DNA from: Euzebya rosea
GTDB lineage: Bacteria > Actinomycetota > Nitriliruptoria > Euzebyales > Euzebyaceae
Reading direction: 5' to 3'
Assembly (NCBI RefSeq): GCF_003073135.1
Contig: NZ_PGDQ01000008.1
Coordinates: forward strand, 160,946-224,945
Length of the DNA: 64,000 bases
Part shown: positions 40,101-50,097 of the stretch, piece after piece
Numbering within the stretch: the stretch's first letter is position 1
Layout of the letters: the number at the start of each line of letters is the position of its first letter
Program-made: the position numbers and the translations under genes
Notes under the pieces: generated by a model
What the model was told of the DNA's origin: nothing
What the model saw: only the letters and a program-made list of their open reading frames with translations
Database searches by the model: none

Positions 40101-41975
40101 CGCCGTGTCGCCGGGCAGGGCCAGCTCCTGCGCGACCTCGCCGGCGGTGACGGTGGTGGTGTCGGCCGTGGACGGGGTGCCGAGGGCGGGTTCGACGACC
40201 GCCAGGTCGGACTCGGCCGTGTCGGGGTTGACGGCCAGCACCCGGGGGGCGGTGTCCGGGACGGTGCCGTCGTAGGCGACGGTCCACACGCCCGGGGTGT
40301 CCAGCGTTGCGCTGGGCCGGAACCCGCCGACGGGAACGGTGGCGCCGTCGGGGGAGGTCAGGGTCGCCTCGACCCCGGTGGGCAGCGGCAGGGACCGGTC
40401 GGCCCCGGCGGTCAGCGGGACGTCGGTGGTCGGGGCGGCCAGCTGCTGCACGGCGTTGGCCACGAGGACGGGCAGGCCGACCTGGAGCGGCAGGTTGGAG
40501 TCGGCCAGCGCGAAGGGCAGCAGCACCATCGACGCGTCGCCCACCCGCCCGGCGAGCAGCAGCGGCCCACCGGGGCCGTCGACCAGCCGGCGCATCGACG
40601 GTGCCTCGACGACGTCCATCTCGGCGACGGCGAGGTCGGACAGGTCGGCGTCGGCCAGCAGCGGGTCGGCGGTGTCGACGCGGGTGATGGTCGGCAGGGC
40701 ACGCCGGCCGGTCACGGTGACGTCGTCGGGCAGGCTGGTCGGGGCGAACGCCAGGATCGGCACCGTCGGGACGGCCGGCAGGTCCACGCGGTCGGCGACG
40801 ACCAGGTCGACACCGTCCAGCACGTCCTCGCCGCCGTCGACGCCTGCAGGCCCACCGGGGCCGTCCCCGTCCGGCCGTGCCGTCAGCGCGGCGGGCATCG
40901 TGTCGGCGCGGGTGACGTCCACACCGGGGACGGCGGCCAGGGCCGCGTCGAGGAACAGGTTGTCCGGGCCGACGTGCAGGATGCGCACGTCGGGCCGGTC
41001 GGGCAGGACGACCCGTGCCCGGTTGTCGTGGGCCAGCCCATCGGCGACACGTTCGCCGTCGGGACCGGTGTCGTCGACGACGACGGCGGCCTCCAGCACC
41101 GGGGGCCTGCCGTCGGGGTCACCGACGAGGCCCTCGATGTCGACCTCGATGTCGCTGCGACCGCGCGGGTCGACGGTCGCCGCCCTCGTGGCCACGGTGT
41201 CGTCGTCGACGGTGACGGTCAGGACGATGTCCAGGGGGATGTCGGCATGGCTGTCGACCTGCACCACCAGCCGGGCGCTGCCGCCGCCGAGGGGGACGGC
41301 GCGCACCGCACCGATCGCCAAGTTGGGGCCGGTCTCGCCGACCAGGTCCAGGATGGTGCCGCGAGGGGCGAGCGAGGCCGCGTCGGGGCTGATGCCGCCG
41401 TCGGTGACGAGGTGCAGGACGGTGTCCTCGCCGGGACGGATCATCGCTGCGGCGAGGGTCAGGGCCTCGTCCATCGCCCCGGCGGTGCTGTCGGCGCGGA
41501 TGCCGTCGAGCGCCGCCTCCGCCTGGCTGGCCGGGAGCGTGTCGGCGATCACGCGTGCGTGGGTGCCAGCAAGGACGACGGAGACCAGGCGCCCGTCGCC
41601 GGCCCGGTCGACCAGCTCGGCGACGACGGCGCGGGCATGTTCGATGCGGGCCAGCCCGTCGGCGGTGGTGGCCTGCATCGACGCGGACCCGTCGACGACG
41701 ACGATCGTGTGGTCCGACACCTCCGCGGGCACGGCGACTGCCGGACGGGCCAGCGCCAGTGCTGCCATCAGCAGGGCGAGCGCGATGATCCAGAAGGTCC
41801 GGTCGGGCGCGAACCGCTGCCACGGGATGGCGGCCGAGGCGGTCTCGGCCTCGTCGGCGAACAGCAGGGTCGAGGCGACGACCCGCCGGGGACGGCGGCT
41901 GCGCAGGACGTACCAGAGGACGAGCGGTCCGAGCAGGGCGCCGGCGGCCAGCCCGAGGGGGGCGAGCAGGCTCAC
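37137..41975 (-). CDS. Giant membrane protein with BatA-like N-terminus and three von Willebrand A domains
   Basis: The 1612-residue product begins with a BatA-type N-terminal region: a helix (LGLAAGALLGPLVLWYVL), an RSRRPRRVVAST strand and a second helix (FWIIALALLMAALALARP). VWA domain 1 has DGSAS at about 95, VWA 2 has DASAS near 708 after a second helix pair (WFAAAAAALVGLEVLLQAW), and VWA 3 has DSSES near 1053. All three are MIDAS metal sites. A GATase-like stretch with LMIADDPADADPLAAALEAG precedes VWA 3. A helix near 1477 (SWLLVAAMLLAVAEVGV) is followed by a Pro/Ser-rich tail of about 110 residues. The GTG start overlaps the DUF58 stop by 4 nt. Confidence 0.85.
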   Translation of the reverse strand: MSLLAPLGLAAGALLGPLVLWYVLRSRRPRRVVASTLLFADEAETASAAIPWQRFAPDRTFWIIALALLMAALALARPAVAVPAEVSDHTIVVVDGSASMQATTADGLARIEHARAVVAELVDRAGDGRLVSVVLAGTHARVIADTLPASQAEAALDGIRADSTAGAMDEALTLAAAMIRPGEDTVLHLVTDGGISPDAASLAPRGTILDLVGETGPNLAIGAVRAVPLGGGSARLVVQVDSHADIPLDIVLTVTVDDDTVATRAATVDPRGRSDIEVDIEGLVGDPDGRPPVLEAAVVVDDTGPDGERVADGLAHDNRARVVLPDRPDVRILHVGPDNLFLDAALAAVPGVDVTRADTMPAALTARPDGDGPGGPAGVDGGEDVLDGVDLVVADRVDLPAVPTVPILAFAPTSLPDDVTVTGRRALPTITRVDTADPLLADADLSDLAVAEMDVVEAPSMRRLVDGPGGPLLLAGRVGDASMVLLPFALADSNLPLQVGLPVLVANAVQQLAAPTTDVPLTAGADRSLPLPTGVEATLTSPDGATVPVGGFRPSATLDTPGVWTVAYDGTVPDTAPRVLAVNPDTAESDLAVVEPALGTPSTADTTTVTAGEVAQELALPGDTALATDGRIELWRWFAAAAAALVGLEVLLQAWAAWQVRGVDGRTVRRPDRRQRVATGMRVAALLLLVATLLDPAIPLRGRDVDVVFVVDASASMGSGGQQAALEWVRAASVDAAEDDRIGVVLFGRDAQVAHRLLNASPSVLPPVVVREDGSDMERAVRLAGGLLGRENRRRVVLLTDGRATQGNLDQAAALLAETGIGLDVVRVGEAGVADVLVEAVEAPASVRQGEAYPIDVVLRNDTGRDAEGVLVVRIGDQQVASQQVQLPPGTSTITVDHVAGDDPLDRITAELRSGESTVARNDTGQAAVRVAGPPRVLMIADDPADADPLAAALEAGGVTVEQRPISQGLPTADRLLANDAIVLVDVAAPSLGTAGMTALDAAVRDGGVGLVAVGGEQSFGLGDYTDTSLEDLLPVSSRITDPLRRPRVAEALVVDSSESMGACHCADEAMGGPIQEDPGAVQKTEIARQAVRRAVQALESTDTVGVLAFDTQSHWVLPLQQVPESAVVEDGLAQLQPSGNTDIPQAIRVAIEGLRGADAELRHIVLFSDGFMGDLTGLGPVADEALDAGITLSVVGTGEGSFDELEDMARRGGGRYYPGRDLSEIPEILAAEVMQVARPLVSEGSFVPTVTGLDDATEGLDSAPPLLGFVATTAKPTARRLLTVGEFADPLLATWQVGAGTATAWTSDAAARWSAGWVGWGGYQSFWADVVKDTFPDATGDTIDASATAGPGGLDVTAQVPANVAGTTVTATVVDPDGVRHEVELHRDDLGGFSGTLPAEAEGVHLVSILATDGAGEPIGRATVPAVRAYPAEFGAAPADDAALTRAAEQTGGLVDPAQAAAFRSDDLDPGRRGVRIRSWLLVAAMLLAVAEVGVRRLRLERGDLRRLRSRTADASRPSSRSTAGPSSTVGTPSTTDRVSGASGVGHRGPPGGSPPLASPGPEPSTDAGPPAPPPPPDGEPTPTAGEPATGLAALRRARDKAFDRDDSSPW

Positions 41976-42880
41976 CCGACCACCCCGCTGCGGGGGAGCG
42001 CGAGGATCTGCTCGTCGACCGGCAGGTCGTCGACGATCCGGACACACGTCACCCCGGCCGCCCCGGCGGTGGCGTCCACGCCGTCCAGCCAGGCGTCCCG
42101 CCGTTCGACGAAGCGTCGTCGGGCCGCCGGGGTGGCGGCTCCGTCGATCTCGGTGCCCCGGTCGGCGTCGACCAGGCGCGGGTCGTCGTCCAGCCAGGGG
42201 TCCAGGTCGTCGCGGCCGACGACGTGCACGATCGCCCCGCCGGCACGGCCGGCTCCGAGCAGCCGGATGACGTCGGGCCAGCCTGGCGTCAGCAGGTCAC
42301 CGATCAGCACGACCGGCCCCCGTCCGCTGGCGGGCAGGCACCGGCGGATGGCGGCCAGCGCCGGGTCCTCGGCGTCCACGCGCGCAGGGTCGGACGGGAC
42401 GGCGGCGCCGTCGACGAGGTGGTCACGGACGGCGGTGAGCCGGGCCAGGGTCGCGCCGACCGCCGGCCGGCCGCGTTGCCACGGTCCGAGTCCCCCCTCG
42501 CCGTCGGTCGTGGCCAGTCGCACACGGTCGCCACCCAGCACCGCGGTGACGGCGAGCGCTGCGGCGAGACGGCAGGCCACGGTCGCCTTGTCACCGAACG
42601 CCATGGAGGCGGACGTGTCGACGACGACCTGGAGGCCGACCTCGTCCTCGGCCTCGAACAGCTTGACCAGCAGCCGACCGAGCCGCTGGTGGGCGTGGTG
42701 GTCGACGCGGCGTGGGTCGTCGCCGGGCTGGTAGGGGCGGTAGTCGTCGAAGTCCAGCGAGCTGCCGTGCCCACGGGCACGGTGCTGTCCGCTGCCACCC
42801 GTTGCCACCCGCCGACGCGCACGCAGCTGCAGCCGCCGCAGCGCCTCCAGCTCCGCGGGCTGCAGCAGGGCGGCAGGCAC
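41972..42880 (-). CDS. DUF58 protein (VWA-like partner of MoxR)
   Basis: The 302-residue protein matches DUF58. It has ALRRLQLRARRRVATGGSGQ, the signature LDFDDYRPYQPGDDPRRVDH (about 45-64) and a VWA-like domain with LQVVVDTSASMAFGDKATVA. DUF58 proteins are steady partners of MoxR ATPases. The GTG at 42880 starts 1 nt after the moxR stop. It lies between moxR and the triple-VWA gene and overlaps the latter by 4 nt. Confidence 0.88.
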   Translation of the reverse strand: MPAALLQPAELEALRRLQLRARRRVATGGSGQHRARGHGSSLDFDDYRPYQPGDDPRRVDHHAHQRLGRLLVKLFEAEDEVGLQVVVDTSASMAFGDKATVACRLAAALAVTAVLGGDRVRLATTDGEGGLGPWQRGRPAVGATLARLTAVRDHLVDGAAVPSDPARVDAEDPALAAIRRCLPASGRGPVVLIGDLLTPGWPDVIRLLGAGRAGGAIVHVVGRDDLDPWLDDDPRLVDADRGTEIDGAATPAARRRFVERRDAWLDGVDATAGAAGVTCVRIVDDLPVDEQILALPRSGVVG

Positions 42881-42881
42881 C

Positions 42882-43939
<1,058 letters not shown>

Positions 43940-43943
<4 letters not shown>

Positions 43944-45556
43944 TGGCTGGCTCCTCTGGCGAGGCGGTCGAAGTAGTCGCGGACGGTGTCGCGCAGGCGC
44001 AGCGGGTAGCCGGGTTGGTCGACGGCGGCGGTGGCGCGGCTGGCGTAGTCGGCGAGCACGTCGAGGTAGGGCACGCGGGCGTCGGAGGCGATGCCCTGCC
44101 CTTCCTGGGTACCGGTGACGGGGGCGTCGTCGAGGTTGTCGGGGGTGCCCCCGAGGAAGACCTGCTCGTCGGGGTCGACGGGGGCGAGCGGGTCTCGGCC
44201 GGTCGCGGTCTCCTGTCCCTCGCCGGGGGCCTGGCCGGGGCCGGACTGGCCCTGTGTCGACTGGCCCCTGCCACCGTTGCCCGTGCCGGGGGCATCGACC
44301 ACGGCACCCGGTCCACCGCCACCACCACCGCTGCCCTGCCCCTGTCCTTGCCCCTGACCCTGTCCTTGCCCCTGGCCGTTCCCGGTGCCGCCGCCGTTCC
44401 CGTCGCCGCTGCCCTGGCCGTTCCCGTTCCCATCGCCGTTGCCGTCGCCGTTCCCGTCGCCGGCGCCGTCGCGGGCCTGGCCGGCCGCGCGTTCTGCCGC
44501 GGCCGCAGCCGCCCCGGCCGCAGCCGCGTCGGCGGTCGCCGCCTGGGCGTCGCGGACAGCGTCGGCGGCGCGACGCAGGGCCGCGGCTGCGGTGGCCTGG
44601 CCGCCGGGCTGCCCCAGCGTCGCCGCCGCGGCCTGCAGTCCGGCTGCGGCGGCGGGCAGGCCGTCGGAGAGCGCCTCGCCGAGCTCGCCGAGCCGTTCGG
44701 CCAGCGCCTCGGTGTCGGTGACCTCGCCGGCCTCGATCGCCGCGGCGAGCGCCTCCAGCTCGGCAGCCGGATCACCGCTGCCGCCGCCGGGCAAGGGCGC
44801 ACCCGCGAGCTCCTGGGCAAGGCCGTCCAGCGCGACTTCTCGTGGCAGCTCGGCCTCCGCGGTGTCGGCCAGGTCGGCCGCGGCCCGGTCGAGCTCGGCG
44901 AGCGCGTCCTCCAGGGGCGCCTCGCGGAGCTCCTCGGCGAGGTCGCGCAGCTGGTCGGCCAGCGCCGGGGCCGCGTCGGCGTCGGCCTCCTCCAGCCGGT
45001 CGGCCGCCTCCTCCAGCGTTTCGGCAGCCTCCTCGGCCGCCAGCCGCTCCTCCTCCAGGCGGGCGCGGTCGTCGTCTCGCGGGTTGGGGACCACCATCAG
45101 CAGTCCGGCGAGGGCGACGGCGGATGCCCCGACGGCGAGGCGGCGTGTCGGGACGAGGGCCTTCCCTGGCAGCTCGGCCACCTCCGCTGCCCGGCGTTCG
45201 GCACGGCGTGCCTGGAGGCTGGCGAGCCCCAGCGGGTCCGACACCTCGTCGGTCGGGAGGACCAGCGCGCTGGTGAACGCGTCCTCGCTGTCGAGCCACC
45301 GGTCGGCGACACGGGCGGCCTGGACGGGGTCGATCCGACCGGCGGTCGCCGCGACGGTGCTGACCACGGCGACCAGGCCGGCGACGACGGTCACGGCGCC
45401 GTCGACGTCGGGCAGGACGGTCAGCCGGCTGACCAGCGCCCAGCACAGGACCAGCCCACCGGCGAGCAGCATGCCGAAGGACAGCCCGGCCAGCAGGCGG
45501 TTGACGCGCAGCCGACGCCGGACCATCGCCAGCAGCCGGGTCAGGCCCTCACCCAT
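43940..45556 (-). CDS. Coiled-coil membrane protein with a Gly/Asn/Gln-rich region (DUF4175-like layout)
   Basis: The 538-residue protein has two N-terminal helices (LLAGLSFGMLLAGGLVLCW, AVTVVAGLVAVVSTVAAT), a conserved-looking ARVADRWLDSEDAFTSALVL stretch, a third helix near 140-155 (AVALAGLLMVV), then about 200 residues of Ala/Glu/Leu-rich coiled coil. A region of GNGDG and GQG repeats (about 360-420) follows, and the C-terminus ends with RVPYLDVLADYASRATAAVD. Planctomycete MoxR loci carry proteins of this layout (DUF4175-like). The low-complexity part is probably an extended linker. It overlaps both neighbours (4 and 8 nt). Confidence 0.75.
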
Positions 45557-46508
45557 CGTGGTGCCCTGCGGTCGTGGGGGCGGGCTCGCGGGCGGGGCCG
45601 ATCGAGGCCGAGACGGTCGGTCGGGTCAGGCGGACCTTGCGGACGGCCACGAGGAACGCCAGCGCGGCGAACGCGACGAGCAGGCCGACACCCCTGAGCC
45701 AGTGCCACGTCCGGTCGAAGTCGACCCCGAAGCCGACGTTGTCGAAGTCGCCGGCACGCAGCAGGTAGGCGAAGGGGGTCAGGGGGGAGGGAAGGGACAG
45801 GATCCCACCGACCTCACCGGTGTTGACCGCACCCGCCAGGGCGGTGAACGGGTTGGCGTACAGCGGGATGATCGCGCTCTCGGGGCTTCCCCGGACCAGC
45901 CCGATGAGGATCGCCACGAAGCCGGTGCCGAGGATCAGCAGCAGCACCAGGGCATAGGTCATGACGACGGCGGAGGTGGTGCCCTTGGCGACCGAGGAGA
46001 TGCCCAGCGCCATCGCGCCGACGCACAGCCCCATCAGCAGGACGACGGCCAGGCCGAGCACGACGTCCAGCAGCTCCACGCCACCGAAGACGGTGCTGAT
46101 GGTGACCAGCGGCAGCGACGCGACGACGAGCAGGCCGACCCAGGCGGTGGAGGCCCACAGCTTGCCGAGGACGATCTGGCCGGGCGTCATCAGGGTGGCC
46201 TGCAGCAGCGGCAGGCTGCCGCGTTCCCGTTCACCGGCGATCTGTCCGGCGGCGAAGCCGGGGGCGGCGACGAGCACCAGCCCGAGCAGGGTGGCCAGGA
46301 CGCTCTCGACCATGAACCGGCCGAGCTGCGGTCGCAGGAACGCGGCGTCGGCGCCGATCCACTGCGCCTGTCCCTCGAGGACCCGGCGACCGATCTCGTG
46401 CAGCCCCCACGTGACGAGTGACAGGGCGAGCAGGAACAGGACCAGCACCAGGGTGGCCCGGGGCCGGCGCCAGCGGCGCAGCAGCTCTCGGCGGAGGACC
46501 GGGTTCAC
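45549..46508 (-). CDS. ABC-2 type transporter permease
   Basis: The 319-residue membrane protein shows the ABC-2 layout. A first helix (RATLVLVLFLLALSLVTWGL), a long amphipathic loop and the conserved ERERGSLPLLQATLMTPGQI motif are followed by four or five helices (GLLVVASLPLVTISTVFGGV, VVLLMGLCVGAMALGIS, YALVLLLILGTGFVAILIG) and a final helix before a basic tail. It pairs with the ATPase encoded 4 nt upstream by overlap (GTGA). The exported substrate is unknown; in MoxR loci of this type it is suspected to act at the envelope. Confidence 0.88.
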   Translation of the reverse strand: MNPVLRRELLRRWRRPRATLVLVLFLLALSLVTWGLHEIGRRVLEGQAQWIGADAAFLRPQLGRFMVESVLATLLGLVLVAAPGFAAGQIAGERERGSLPLLQATLMTPGQIVLGKLWASTAWVGLLVVASLPLVTISTVFGGVELLDVVLGLAVVLLMGLCVGAMALGISSVAKGTTSAVVMTYALVLLLILGTGFVAILIGLVRGSPESAIIPLYANPFTALAGAVNTGEVGGILSLPSPLTPFAYLLRAGDFDNVGFGVDFDRTWHWLRGVGLLVAFAALAFLVAVRKVRLTRPTVSASIGPAREPAPTTAGHHDG

Positions 46509-47623
46509 GACTGGCTCCCGTCGGCCGGTGGCGGGGTGGTGGCCGCCGGTCCAGCGGCGGGCGGTGGTGCCGCCGGGGGTGGGGCTGCGCTCCGCTGGTT
46601 GGTCAGGGACATGAACAGCTCCTCGAGGTCCTGGCGTTTCTGCGTCAGCTCGGCGATGTCGACGCCGGCGCCGATCAGTGACCGGACCAGCGCGGCGACC
46701 TCGGCGTCGGCCCCGGCGACGCGCAGGTAGATCACCCCCGGCTGGACGTGCTCGACGGCCGCGCCGAGCGTGCGGGCGGACTCGACCGCGGCGTCGGTGC
46801 CCGCGGGGTCGGGCAGGCGGATGCGCACCCCGGTGTGCCCGCCGAACAGGCTGGCCTCGAGGTCGGCGGTGCGGCCGGAGGCGACGACCCCGCCGCTGTC
46901 CATGATCACCACGCTGTCGCACATCTGGGCGAGCTCGGTCAGGATGTGGCTGCTGATCAGGACGGTCTTGCCGTCGCCGTGGAGGGCCCGGAGGATCTCG
47001 CGCAGCTCGATGCGGGCACGGGGGTCCAGCCCCGACGCGGGTTCGTCGAGCAGCAGGACCTCGGGGTCGTGGACCAGCGCGCGGGCCAGTCCGAGCCGTT
47101 GCTGCATGCCGCGGCTGAGCCCCTCGACGTCGGTGCGTCGCTTGTCGGTCAGGCGGACCAGCTCGAGCAGGTCGTCCACGCGCTGGGCCCGCTCGCCCTT
47201 CGGCACCTTGTACGCGGCGGCGAAGAAGTCGAGGTACTCGTGGACCGAGAGGCCGCCGTAGACGCCGAAGAAGTCGGGCATCCAGCCAACGAGGCGACGG
47301 ACGATCCCCGGCTGCCGGATCGGGTCGTTGCCGAAGACCTGCACCACGCCGGTGTCGGGTGCGAGCAGCCCGGCGATCGACTTCATGGTCGTGGTCTTGC
47401 CGGCCCCGTTGGGTCCGATCAGGCCGACCAGGGATCCCGCAGGGACGTCGAGGTCGATGCCGGCGACGGCCTGGGTCGGCCCGAACCGTTTGGTCACCCC
47501 GCGGAGGTGGATGGCGGGCGGGTCGGCGACAGCCGTCCCCGTGGCCGCATCTGCGGTGTCGGGCACGGCTGTTCGACGGGGGGCACCCGGTGGCGGCGGT
47601 GGAGGCGAGGCGGCCGCGGTCAC
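46505..47623 (-). CDS. ABC transporter ATP-binding protein
   Basis: The 372-residue ATPase has Walker A GLIGPNGAGKTTTMKSIAG, a Q-loop in GWMPDFFGVYGGLSVHEYLD, signature VEGLSRGMQQRLGLARAL, Walker B VLLLDEPASGLDPRARIELR and H-loop VLISSHILTELAQM. A C-terminal domain of about 90 residues (VRIRLPDPAGTDAAVESART to LEELFMSLTNQRS) is typical of ABC-2 exporters. Both ends are Pro/Ala-rich. The GTG start overlaps the upstream gene by 4 nt, and the permease follows with the same overlap. Confidence 0.93.
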   Translation of the reverse strand: MTAAASPPPPPPGAPRRTAVPDTADAATGTAVADPPAIHLRGVTKRFGPTQAVAGIDLDVPAGSLVGLIGPNGAGKTTTMKSIAGLLAPDTGVVQVFGNDPIRQPGIVRRLVGWMPDFFGVYGGLSVHEYLDFFAAAYKVPKGERAQRVDDLLELVRLTDKRRTDVEGLSRGMQQRLGLARALVHDPEVLLLDEPASGLDPRARIELREILRALHGDGKTVLISSHILTELAQMCDSVVIMDSGGVVASGRTADLEASLFGGHTGVRIRLPDPAGTDAAVESARTLGAAVEHVQPGVIYLRVAGADAEVAALVRSLIGAGVDIAELTQKRQDLEELFMSLTNQRSAAPPPAAPPPAAGPAATTPPPADGSQS

Positions 47624-49986
47624 TGACCCACCTCCGCGGTCGGGCTCGGGACGGGGGGTTCGATGGCGGGGATGGTCTGCAGCGGCATCGGCATCGGCTG
47701 GAGCTCGCCGCGGGCGCCGCCCTGCTCCGGGCTGGGCCCGGCGACGACGCCGGGTGGGGCCAGGGCGAGCCCGGTGCCGTCGACCTGGCCGTTCATGCGG
47801 ATCCAGACCTCACCCGCAGGCGAGGCGATGGGAGAGGCGGCCACGTCACCGAACTGCCGCGGCATGTTGCGCCACGTGCGGGCGGTGGCGTCCCACAGCT
47901 CGACGCCACCGTCGAAGGTCTGGAGGAACCCGGCCATGGCGGTGCCGGGTGCCATGGGGGGCAGCTGGACGCGCAGCACCTGGTTCGGGCCGAGCACCTC
48001 GCCCGGACCGATCCACTCGCCGGTCCCCTGGATGGGGCGGACGACCTGGGTGAGCAACGCCGCGGGCGGCGCGGTGTCGACGGGCGCGTCGAAGCGGATC
48101 CGTGATCCGACCGCGCGCATCGTCGAGACCTCCTGCGCCTGTGCCCCGTCGACGTCGACCAGCGGGCCGTCGCTGCTGGCCGGGGCGACCACCCAGACCA
48201 TGCCGGGGGTGCCCAGCCGCAGGGCCGCGGGCAGCAGCCCCGACCCCTGACCCGGCCCCATGAAGCCGCCGTCGGGGAGCGGCATGGGCAGGGGCTGGGC
48301 GAACTCCGTCTGCGTGCCGTCCGGGCCGATCTCGACGATGATCTCCTCCGCCACCGCGACGTCGGGCTGGGCCTGCATCACCACACCGAACCGGTCGGCG
48401 TCGGTGGGGAACGCGTCGAGCTGCATCCGCGACCGCTGCAGGTGCCCGGGGTCGTCGGCGACGGTGACGGTCTCCCCGCCCGGGATCGGGTCGAGGTCGA
48501 CACGGCGGTTGCCGATGACCAGCTGGGCGTCCTCGACCGCGTCGGCGGTGGTGTTGGTGATGTGGACGGTGATGCCGTTGGCGCCAGCGGTCGCGGCGAC
48601 CTGCAGCGGGGCGGGGTCGTCGATGACACGCTGACCCAGCACGCCGGCGACCTCGCCGCCGCGCAGCTGGCCTCGGACGGCCGTGTCGGTGTCGGTGCGG
48701 CTGACCGCCGCGTCGCCGATCTGGCCGCCCCATGCCGAGGCCGTCCAGTCCGTGCCGTCGAGGGTGGCCTCGACCGCACCCGATGTCGGGGTGCGCCACG
48801 CGGCGGCAACCCGCTGCTCGCCGACGCCGTCGACCCACCAGGTCAGCACCTGCGACGTCACCGTCGTCCCGCCGTCCGTCGAGCCGCCGAGCGCGAGGGG
48901 GACGGCGGCGAAGACCAGCCCGACGACGGGGACGGCCACCCAGGCAAGCTCCGGCCGGCCACGTCGGGCCAGGACGACGCTGGTCAGCGGGCCGACGACC
49001 AGCAGGTAGGCGACGAGGAACAGCACGAGGAAGGGGATCGCCGGGATCTCGGGCACGTTGCCGGTTGACTGCAGCAGGTCCTGGGCGGCGAACGGCTGGC
49101 TGTCGTAGGACTCGCCGTCCTGCAGCGGGTCCAGCACCCCCCGCGGGCTGACGATCGCCTCCCAGGTCGCGACGTCGGTGTCGACGTTGGGGTCGGCGTC
49201 GGTCAGGACGAGGCGTCCCAGCCCGGCGGGGGCGATGACGGCACCCGCGTCGGGCCCCTCGGCACCGTCGCTGGTGGTGGCGGGCACGACGATGGCGTCC
49301 GGCGGCGGGGCGTCCATGCGGACCGGCTGCGGCAGCAGGGTGTCGTCGACCTGTCCGGTCAGGACCAGCGTCATGCCGGCGGTCGTGACCTCGCGCCAGA
49401 TCTCCTGCCGGTCGTCCTCCCCGAGGGTCGCCCACTGGTCGGGCTCGACGACGAGCAGGTCGAGGGAGGCCAGGGCCCGTGGCACGTCCAGCCAGTCGGT
49501 GTCGACCCCGACCCACCGGGCGGTCGTCGACGGCGGCAGCTGGGTGACGGCCGGTCCGGCGGGCCGCGGCCCGCGACCCAGCAACCCGACCAGCATCAGG
49601 CCGCGGTGGGTTGCCCCCTGCTGCTGCGGGGACGCGATCACGTCGTCGCCCTCGAGCACGGTCACCCCCACCCGGCCCGGGGGGACGACCGTCCGCAGGG
49701 CAACCGGCGCACCGGCGACCAGCTCGAGCGGGATCACCGTCGTGCTGGTCGTGCCGAAGGCGTCGTTGCTCGACTGCACCCGGAGCTCGCCGCTGATGGG
49801 CCGGTCGGGACGGAAGCTGACCGTCACGGGCGTCCACGAGGACCCCCTGCCCACCCCGTCGAACCCGACGGCGACATCCACGGCGAGGCGGTCGCCCCCG
49901 GCGCCGGCGTCCTGCGCGGCGGCAGGCGAACCGACCGACGCCAGGAGGAGACAGGCCAACGCCAGCAGCGGCACGAAACGATGCAT
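47620..49986 (-). CDS. Secreted/membrane protein heading the MoxR-ABC operon, unknown function
   Basis: The 788-residue protein begins with a signal peptide (FVPLLALACLLLASVGSPAA). The next 320 residues are beta-rich and periplasm-like (VDVAVGFDGVGRGSSWTPVT, LDLLVVEPDQWATLG). Two helices follow near 345-400 (PFLVLFLVAYLLVVGPLTSV, LAWVAVPVVGLVFAAVPLAL), then a second extracytoplasmic beta-rich part and a Pro-rich end. This outline resembles proteins that accompany ABC-2 exporters in MoxR loci. The ATG at 49986 was chosen for its signal peptide. It is the first gene of the seven-gene operon, with a TAGGGT -10-like box about 80 nt upstream. Confidence 0.7.
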   Translation of the reverse strand: MHRFVPLLALACLLLASVGSPAAAQDAGAGGDRLAVDVAVGFDGVGRGSSWTPVTVSFRPDRPISGELRVQSSNDAFGTTSTTVIPLELVAGAPVALRTVVPPGRVGVTVLEGDDVIASPQQQGATHRGLMLVGLLGRGPRPAGPAVTQLPPSTTARWVGVDTDWLDVPRALASLDLLVVEPDQWATLGEDDRQEIWREVTTAGMTLVLTGQVDDTLLPQPVRMDAPPPDAIVVPATTSDGAEGPDAGAVIAPAGLGRLVLTDADPNVDTDVATWEAIVSPRGVLDPLQDGESYDSQPFAAQDLLQSTGNVPEIPAIPFLVLFLVAYLLVVGPLTSVVLARRGRPELAWVAVPVVGLVFAAVPLALGGSTDGGTTVTSQVLTWWVDGVGEQRVAAAWRTPTSGAVEATLDGTDWTASAWGGQIGDAAVSRTDTDTAVRGQLRGGEVAGVLGQRVIDDPAPLQVAATAGANGITVHITNTTADAVEDAQLVIGNRRVDLDPIPGGETVTVADDPGHLQRSRMQLDAFPTDADRFGVVMQAQPDVAVAEEIIVEIGPDGTQTEFAQPLPMPLPDGGFMGPGQGSGLLPAALRLGTPGMVWVVAPASSDGPLVDVDGAQAQEVSTMRAVGSRIRFDAPVDTAPPAALLTQVVRPIQGTGEWIGPGEVLGPNQVLRVQLPPMAPGTAMAGFLQTFDGGVELWDATARTWRNMPRQFGDVAASPIASPAGEVWIRMNGQVDGTGLALAPPGVVAGPSPEQGGARGELQPMPMPLQTIPAIEPPVPSPTAEVGQ

Positions 49987-50064
49987 CACCACTTGGGACG
50001 CGCGAACCACGTCACGGGTTGCCGACTGCTGCGAAACATCCTCCCCAATGTCCACCACACCACG

Positions 50065-50070
50065 ACCCTA
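50065..50070 (-). promoter_or_regulatory. Candidate -10 box of the MoxR-ABC operon
   Basis: On the reverse strand TAGGGT lies about 80 nt before the ATG at 49986. The -35 region is not convincing. No other promoter-like sequence is visible in the 111-bp gap. Confidence 0.3.
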
Positions 50071-50097
50071 GGGGCTTGACCCCGGGTTCCGAAAGTC

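Noticed and set aside
44330..44480. Frameshifted or spurious sequence in the Gly/Asn/Gln-rich part of the coiled-coil protein
   Set aside because: The frame continues undisturbed into a non-repetitive C-terminus that overlaps moxR by 4 nt, so the low-complexity part is a genuine linker.
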